Assembly: GCA_963823845.1 (NCBI GenBank)
Contig: CAWGND010000020.1
Span: 62,001 to 126,000, forward strand
DNA length: 64,000 nucleotides
Direction of reading: 5' to 3'
Source: Alloacidobacterium sp963823845
Lineage (GTDB): Bacteria; Acidobacteriota; Terriglobia; Terriglobales; Acidobacteriaceae
Part shown: piece after piece, positions 58,483 through 64,000 of the stretch
Position numbering within the stretch: the first letter of the stretch is position 1
Layout: the number at the start of each line of letters is the position of its first letter
Position numbers and translations under genes: made by a program
Notes under the pieces: generated by a model
Told to the model about the DNA's origin: nothing
Seen by the model: the letters and a program-made list of their open reading frames with translations, nothing else
Databases searched by the model: none

Positions 58483-58737
58483 CTTCGGTTCGAACGACAT
58501 GAAGGAGTTTGCTCCATGTATCCATTGCTGCCCGGATGAAGGTGTGACTCGCCAAATTGTCATCTGAGCGCAAAAGGAACCCGCGTTTTTGAACTCGCAG
58601 GCAGATTCGGCAGGGTATGTGGGTGACCACGGATAGTCGCAGAGAGACTGCGCCGAGTGGGCGGCGAGAGAGCAGCAGCCACACCTCGCCCTCCTCAGTT
58701 CATCTTCAACTCTGACGAGAGATGCTCGAGCAACAGC

Positions 58738-59765
58738 TCACGCGGCCAGAGCGTAACGGTGATGTAAGCCACCAAGTCTCGGCATGGACACGACTCGGCA
58801 GCCTATATTCGGGTTCTTCTCTGGTTCACGACCCGCTGGTGTTTCCTTTGCGAGCACGAGATGTGTTCGGTCGTCGTGGTAGTAGCTGACGTATTCGTTC
58901 AGCAGGCGTTTCAGATGCCGCTCATTCAGCACGATCACGTGGTCAAGCAGATCCCGGCGGCAGTTGCCCACCCAACGCTCGGCGACACCATTCTGCCATG
59001 GACTTCGGAAACTGGTCCGCTTTGGCTGAATGCCAAAGCTCTTCACTGTGTCGATGACTTCCTCATTGAAGTTCGCGCCGCGATCAAAGATCAGGTAGCC
59101 CGGTGCCGAGTCATATGGAAAAGCTTCGCGAAGCTGCTGGACAACCCAGGCGCTGTTCGGATGCTTGGTTACGTTGCAGTAAAGGATACGTCGTCGATCA
59201 TGCGCAATGATAAAGAAGCAGTAAAGCACGCCGAACGCAAGCGTGGGCACGGAAAAGAAATCCATCGCAGCTATCGCTTCTCGATGATTGCTCAGAAAGG
59301 CCGCCCATCGCTTTGCCGGATCGGAATTCCGTGGCGCTTTCCGCATCCAGCGCAACACCGTCCGTTCAGAAATGTCGAAGCCAAGCATCTTCAGTTCGCC
59401 ATGAATCCGTGGCGAGCCCCACGTTGGATTGTCCGCAACCATGCGGAAGATGAGTTCGCGGAGTTCAACGCTGACGCCCTTCCTGCCCGCGCGAATTGGA
59501 TGCCGCGAGAGCCAGGTCCAATACAGCTTGAAGCCAGCCCGGTGCCATCGCACAACGGTCTCCGGGTGAACGAGAATCAATGTCTCCCGCCACCGGGACC
59601 AGACCGCCGCAATATCACCCAGAAAAGTCTGTCGCTAACAGCAAGCCGAGGATGGGAATGTCTCCGTTTCAAGACAGCAAGCTGTTGCCGGAGAGCCAAA
59701 TTCTCCAAGAGGAGATCGCGGCGAGAACGAAAGAATCGCGATAACCAGAACAGGCAGAAGCCTCA
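58738..59765 (-). pseudogene. DDE (rve-type) transposase with one frameshift
   Basis: IS transposase of the integrase-core kind common in Acidobacteriota (IS3/IS481-like). The N-terminal part (SRRDLLLENLALRQQLAVLK) reads from 59765 to about 59600, then a one-base shift leads to the main frame from ILVHPETVVRWHRAGFK to the end, with the HTH (WGSPRIHGELKMLGFDISER) and the DDE residues in AAMDFFSVP, FDRGANFN and NGVAERW. One frame runs from 58738 to 59580 (280 aa). It may be dead, or rely on frameshifting. Ends of the IS were not identified. Confidence 0.82.
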
Positions 59766-59845
59766 ATAGGCACAACATGGGGCAGATGTACACACAGACA
59801 GCCCAGGCGGATACGGCTCATCCGTCCATGATTTAACGCAGATCT

Positions 59846-60142
59846 CTATTTTGGCGAACGACAGCTTATTCGTAGCTCCTTCCGCTCCACGTGACTCTTG
59901 TTCTTACGACTCACGGCATAGAGGATGTGGTTGAAGAGGCCACCCCCCTCGGGGCCGATGTACTTGTTCAGATCGACCTTTTCCGCAGGAACCTGGTACC
60001 GCCTACACAGTTCGTCGATCAGCTCGACGGCATCATCCCCGTCAATGCCGAGCTGATAGAAGGTCTTTTCTGGAGTAATGCTGCTTTCCGGTCTGCCAGT
60101 CTTCTTAGCCACTAACGCGATCACTTCCTCCGCAATCGTCAT
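59846..60142 (-). CDS. DUF1493-like, acyl-carrier-like small protein; possible RHS immunity protein
   Basis: 98-aa helical acidic protein with the DUF1493 pattern: SSITPEKTFYQLGIDGDDAV, then a conserved YIGPEGGG. The fold resembles an acyl carrier protein but the DSL serine is replaced by GDDA, so it cannot carry phosphopantetheine. GAATG start with AGGAG nearby. It is 22 bp downstream of the orphan RHS tail, the place of an immunity gene; that is inference only. Confidence 0.65.
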   Translation of the reverse strand: MTIAEEVIALVAKKTGRPESSITPEKTFYQLGIDGDDAVELIDELCRRYQVPAEKVDLNKYIGPEGGGLFNHILYAVSRKNKSHVERKELRISCRSPK

Positions 60143-60164
60143 AATGCATTCTCCTTAATAAGAC

Positions 60165-60572
60165 TCAGTAATCAGCATCGTCCGGCCAAACGCACGATAG
60201 AACATCAGCGCCACTCTTGATTAGCAACGCCTCCCCGAGTATAGGAACCCATCTTCCTACGACCCCGCCAAGAACACTGGATTCCGCCAGCGGATTCATA
60301 AGCGTCGGAGCCCATGTTGATTTGATCGTTTGAGGCAGGACGGCTCGGAAGAATTGAGACGCTATCGAGGTACCCGGGGTCGAGCCTGCGAACTTGCCTG
60401 CTGTAGAAACGACGTTCGAGCCAGCCGCAAGTGCTCCCGCTCCAGCGGCAGCCGGGAGAAATGACTTCGCAGCGCAGGACTTGATGGCCTGACCAAATTT
60501 CTTCCACTGATCAGCGCTATTTGGGGCACTACTCCCAGGTACGCCAAATGCCAAGTTGATGAAAGGTAATTT
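60165..60572 (-). pseudogene. Orphan RHS C-terminal tail (displaced toxin module)
   Basis: A reading frame of 135 codons with no start of its own, beginning KLPFINLAFGVPGSSAPN, nearly identical to the PFINFAFGAPESSAPS junction in the RHS gene 1.7 kb upstream; about 45 bp of DNA are shared at the junction. After it the sequence differs entirely (an Ala/Gly/Ser-rich helix, then SSVLGGVVGRWVPILGEALL and a Cys-Trp end). This is the arrangement of a displaced RHS tail. Between it and the propeller gene another frame (DRLAAGVLKNTGVSITNIQQ, 60590-60720) may be part of a further tail. Confidence 0.7.
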
Positions 60573-60723
60573 GTGTGGCCTCCAATCGTGTCGCCCTGCT
60601 GGATGTTCGTGATGGACACACCCGTATTCTTTAGAACACCTGCCGCTAATCTGTCCGCACATGAATCTCTTGTCTGGCGGACCATGCGCGTTATTTGGCG
60701 CAACAACGTGACCTGACGCGGTG

Positions 60724-61854
60724 TCAATTGATGTCCTTGATTGAGTACAGGTAGAGAGCATTGGATCTCCACGCATAAGTCAGGAACATAGCTGTTGTTT
60801 TGCTAACCGCGATTCGGATTTCATATTGAGAGGCCCCGTAGTCTGTTGGGTCATTGACAACAGCTTCAACCTTCGGGTTCTCAGCCCGCCATATCGAAAA
60901 TGAACTCTGGATAGAGGTGTTGCGTTCCAGGAAAGCGTGAGTCTTCGTCGTACCAGTGAACCCAACGACATATCGTTTAAGGATTGCACCCACAGCAAAA
61001 TGCACGCCGGTCGAAGGAGAGCAGTAGTCATGAGAAATAGTACGAGTGCTTACATTTAAACTTCCGATGCAATCCTTCTTGTCATTTGCAGGATTGCTAG
61101 TTGCAAAAAGGAGTTGTCTGCCCAAAAACGTCATCTGTGCCACAGGGTCAACGTTTCCGAAGTTCGTACAAGTTAGCGTGGCTGCGGATTCGCAGACATT
61201 GATGTTGCTCGCATATCGATGCCCTGTTTCCTGAGAATCAGCAACGGCTACCTGTCCGGTTTTGGGCTCTAAAGCTAGCCTAGCTCCGCTCCAAGCCGTT
61301 TGGGAAAGAGTGATCTCTTGCAGCGCACTTCCGTCACTCAATGAGTATGCTGCGAGCCTTACGGACATATCGCTGCGCAGTGATAAAACAAATATCTTGC
61401 TGCGCTGCTCGTCAATGGCAAAATCATAGATGTTTTGGTTGATACCGACCGCTACACCTCCGATTTCGTTCAAATCCTTGGCATCTAGTACCTCCAAACG
61501 AGTTTCAGCGCTACAGAGGAAAACGCGCCCGAGCGAGGCCACGACATCTACGCGTCCACATGGATGTGTAGAAGAGCCCACGGGACTCAAGGGAAACTCT
61601 CGCTTGGTCAACTGCAAGTGGCTCTTGATACTCCATGAAGTGAGCAGGCGATGGGACCGAAATACAAGGCCGCCATTCTCGGTCGATATCACGCTTTGTT
61701 GCACGATGAATGTGCTCGCGCCGTCATCAAAGGCCGCGCCGATCACATCCCCAGCGGGCAGGGCAAATTTGTCTCCAGTCACGGTTAGGCTTTGACCCAT
61801 AGCGCTGACGCCGAGTGCACAAGAGAGCAGAATTCCGATGAAGAGATCTCTCAT
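60724..61854 (-). CDS. Exported propeller-like protein coupled to RHS
   Basis: 376-aa protein with a signal peptide (LFIGILLSCALGVSAMGQ). The body has repeated beta strands with GRVFLCSAETRLEVLDA and IFVLSLRSD-like blades, suggesting a beta propeller. Its ATG is 2 bases after the RHS stop (TGATTATG), so translation is coupled. That position fits an immunity or carrier partner of the RHS product; I do not recognise a family. It may instead be an extracellular binding protein. Confidence 0.75.
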   Translation of the reverse strand: MRDLFIGILLSCALGVSAMGQSLTVTGDKFALPAGDVIGAAFDDGASTFIVQQSVISTENGGLVFRSHRLLTSWSIKSHLQLTKREFPLSPVGSSTHPCGRVDVVASLGRVFLCSAETRLEVLDAKDLNEIGGVAVGINQNIYDFAIDEQRSKIFVLSLRSDMSVRLAAYSLSDGSALQEITLSQTAWSGARLALEPKTGQVAVADSQETGHRYASNINVCESAATLTCTNFGNVDPVAQMTFLGRQLLFATSNPANDKKDCIGSLNVSTRTISHDYCSPSTGVHFAVGAILKRYVVGFTGTTKTHAFLERNTSIQSSFSIWRAENPKVEAVVNDPTDYGASQYEIRIAVSKTTAMFLTYAWRSNALYLYSIKDIN

Positions 61855-61856
61855 AA

Positions 61857-64000
61857 TCAGCACCCCGGATCCAGAAGGCCATGACTCTTTGGGAAGAGAT
61901 GTTGAAGGAGCGTACCGATTCCAACGTCCCAAATTGAATGACCAACAAAACCAAATAGGCCGGAGGCAGGATTGAACGTATCGATATGGCCTTGGGTGAT
62001 TAGTCCACCGTGCCCGTTATCGTGTACCTGAAAAAACACATTTCCATTATGGTAGCCATCGGCAACCCCAAAAGGGTTGAACGGCGTAAAACCTGCGGCG
62101 CTGAGTTGATCGGTCGTGACGTTGATATCAAACTGATTGTGCCCACCCACCGATATGCCGACCGTATCATTCGGCTTGGTAAGTGTTGACCCCGGAACAG
62201 CATTCAATATGCGGTTCTGCTGGCAAGTGTGCGGCACCTGCGGCGGGTTACTTGGGGCACTACTTTCAGGTGCGCCAAATGCAAAGTTGATGAAAGGTAT
62301 CGGTCCGAAAATAGGGTCGTATATGGTGCCCTCACTACCCTTTACAGCCACGTAGTTGATTGTTATCGCATTGAAAACCGAACTTAGCAAATCAAATTCA
62401 TCTAAGAATCCGCCAAGAACACCACAACATGGCCCTCCCCAGGGATCGCTCCACACTCCACCGTTGGACCCATTCAGTACGTTGCAGACCGGGTTATTCG
62501 CACAGTTATAACCTCCACCTGCGCCGACAGGAGGATTCAGCCCTAATGGGTCGGTCAGTGAGAGAGGATTATTCAGCACATAGCTATAGCGATTGAAGCT
62601 CTGGGGATTGGAGAAGTTGTAGGAGCCGTCGTAGGGGTCGGGGGACATCCAGTTTCCCTGCAACTCGGCGTATTGCCGGAACTGGGCGTGGTCGGTCAAG
62701 GTTTCCGTATCCCACTCCAGTCCCGCGAAGTGATTATTATCCTGATTGGCGTATGCTTCCGAAAAACTCTCACTGAAGGCGTCACCGAATGGCAACGACA
62801 CATCCGTGTCCGCGACCGCTCCCGCATAGTCGGTCCGCATCCGCTCGGTTCCCATCCAATCCTGGTGCTGGAAATAGGTGTAGTTGTTCGCGGCATGGAA
62901 GGCAATCGGCATTCCATCCCAGTAAATCCGCCCCTCGATGCCGAAGTTGTTCGAGGCAAGCCAGCTAGAGATTCGCCGCCCCGCATAGTCGAATGTGTAT
63001 TCCGTAACGCCGCTGGTTGTCTGACTGCTCACTCTGCGGTTCAGAGCGTCATAGACGTAAACCGCCGTGCTGCCGTTGTCTACTTTGAGGATGTTGCCTT
63101 CCGCATCGTATGTGTAACTGTGCATGACATCCGCTAGCTGGTTGCCCGCAGCATCATAATTGTATCCAGTAATCTGATTGTTGGCGTTGAATGAGTTTTG
63201 TCCCCCATTCGTCGTGTTCTCCTGCCAGCGATTCCCGTAGCGATCATAGACAAACGCGTAATTCTGCCCCGTCCCCTGGGTGACACTCTGCGATGTCAGC
63301 CGGTCGAACTCATCGTAACCAAAGCTCTCACAGTTACCGAGAACAGTGTCGCAGATGCCGGTATTGCGAGTGCCCTTCCAGCCCACAACATAGCCATACA
63401 TCTGTGTCCCTCCGGCGCAGTTTTGCTGAGATGAGCCATTGCAAACCCACCCTCCATTGCGTCGACCGAGCGTGTCATAAGAGAAAAAGGTCGAAAGACC
63501 GTTACCCAAGTTGTAGCTGACCGGCCCATTCGGTCCGTTTATTAGAGTGGATACCAGGTTCGGCGGGTCATAGGTGCCGTTATAGGTTTGGTTCGTAATC
63601 GACGTAACTTCGTTGGCAACAGAACGAGGATAGAGAATGTTTCCGCTAGCGGGGTCTCCTTCCGAAGTAAGGTTTCCCGTCCAGTCATAAGAGAAGCTCA
63701 ACGGTCGACTGGCTTGAGAAGAAGTCCCACAGATGGATGGGGCGCACTGCCACAAGTTCGTGACGCGTCCCATTGCGTCGTAACTGAAAAGGGCCCCGGT
63801 TTGATCGCTGGCACTGGTTGACGCCCCCATTACGGCCAGACGTCCCTTTAGATTTGTGGCTGCTGTTTGGAGCCAGTACGCGTTTGTATCATAAGCGAAT
63901 GTTTTGTTGGGCGTTACTTGAGGACTGTTGTCACTGTTGGCATAGTTCACGGTCACCACGCGGCCAACTGCATCGTATTGTGTCGTAGTTGTGGTGACCG
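61857..64000 (-). CDS. RHS repeat-associated core protein, partial
   Basis: C-terminal 700-odd residues of an RHS/YD-repeat protein; the frame stays open to the window edge, so the N-terminus is missing. YD repeats (YDAVGRVV, YDAAGNQLAD, YDAEGNILKV) run through most of it. The RHS core ends NWMSPDPYDGSYNF, then NPLSLTDPLGLNPP, after which a variable 230-residue tail begins. The tail has HDNGHGGLITQGHIDTFNPA, GFVGHSIWDVGIGTLL, a histidine-rich domain likely to be the effector; its activity is unknown. Confidence 0.88.
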   Translation of the reverse strand, partial: VTTTTTQYDAVGRVVTVNYANSDNSPQVTPNKTFAYDTNAYWLQTAATNLKGRLAVMGASTSASDQTGALFSYDAMGRVTNLWQCAPSICGTSSQASRPLSFSYDWTGNLTSEGDPASGNILYPRSVANEVTSITNQTYNGTYDPPNLVSTLINGPNGPVSYNLGNGLSTFFSYDTLGRRNGGWVCNGSSQQNCAGGTQMYGYVVGWKGTRNTGICDTVLGNCESFGYDEFDRLTSQSVTQGTGQNYAFVYDRYGNRWQENTTNGGQNSFNANNQITGYNYDAAGNQLADVMHSYTYDAEGNILKVDNGSTAVYVYDALNRRVSSQTTSGVTEYTFDYAGRRISSWLASNNFGIEGRIYWDGMPIAFHAANNYTYFQHQDWMGTERMRTDYAGAVADTDVSLPFGDAFSESFSEAYANQDNNHFAGLEWDTETLTDHAQFRQYAELQGNWMSPDPYDGSYNFSNPQSFNRYSYVLNNPLSLTDPLGLNPPVGAGGGYNCANNPVCNVLNGSNGGVWSDPWGGPCCGVLGGFLDEFDLLSSVFNAITINYVAVKGSEGTIYDPIFGPIPFINFAFGAPESSAPSNPPQVPHTCQQNRILNAVPGSTLTKPNDTVGISVGGHNQFDINVTTDQLSAAGFTPFNPFGVADGYHNGNVFFQVHDNGHGGLITQGHIDTFNPASGLFGFVGHSIWDVGIGTLLQHLFPKSHGLLDPGC

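Noticed and set aside
58861..59769. 302-aa plus-strand frame
   Set aside because: It is antisense to the transposase, whose catalytic motifs are on the minus strand.

Overview
The window looks like chromosome of an Acidobacteriota of class Terriglobia (Acidobacteriaceae-like). The support is family content: a PadR plus double-length orphan permease pair, GloVer-repeat and winged-helix/propeller proteins, an S53 pro-kumamolisin peptidase, an NodT/HAE1/MFP efflux set, and RHS genes with acidobacterial features. GC is moderately high. No rRNA, complete tRNA or CRISPR array is visible. The assignment rests on recognition, not on a search.

Layout. 0-40.6 kb reads as stable chromosome: a GMC dehydrogenase pair, a secreted S53 peptidase, GH3 beta-glucosidase, PadR/permease, an SDR-TetR-SRPBCC operon with a probable TetR operator, cysteine synthase, adenine deaminase, a porin remnant, polyphosphate kinase 1, MgtE, phosphoglucomutase, glycogen phosphorylase, an M20 deacylase overlapping hutF, a class D sortase next to an LPXTG protein, PPK2, an MscS channel, a tripartite RND pump and GlgX. 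Storage metabolism is concentrated here (Ppk1, PPK2, Pgm, GlgP, GlgX), with Mg uptake by MgtE.

40.8 kb to the right edge is accessory DNA. Two copies of the 3' half of a tRNA-Ala(GGC), at 40.8 and 58.0 kb, share about 190 bp of flank (paired 11-bp direct repeats and a hairpin), and a degenerate third flank lies at 58.3-58.5 kb. A tRNA-Val(GAC) 3' half at 48.8 kb sits beside the C-terminus of a decayed tyrosine integrase and a RecD2-type helicase scrap. This looks like tandem tRNA-targeted elements that are decaying: a glycoside hydrolase, a lipase, a winged-helix/propeller protein, two transposases and a GloVer protein all carry frameshifts, whereas hipBA, the molybdenum hydroxylase pair, an esterase and a 721-residue protein of unknown family are open.

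The right end holds an RHS locus on the minus strand: RHS core with its variable tail, a coupled secreted propeller-like protein, a displaced orphan RHS tail, and a DUF1493-like small protein, followed by a broken transposase. The points most worth follow-up are the repeated attachment module, the sortase/LPXTG pair in a diderm, three 26-bp iterons in front of hipBA, and the RHS tail/orphan-tail arrangement.
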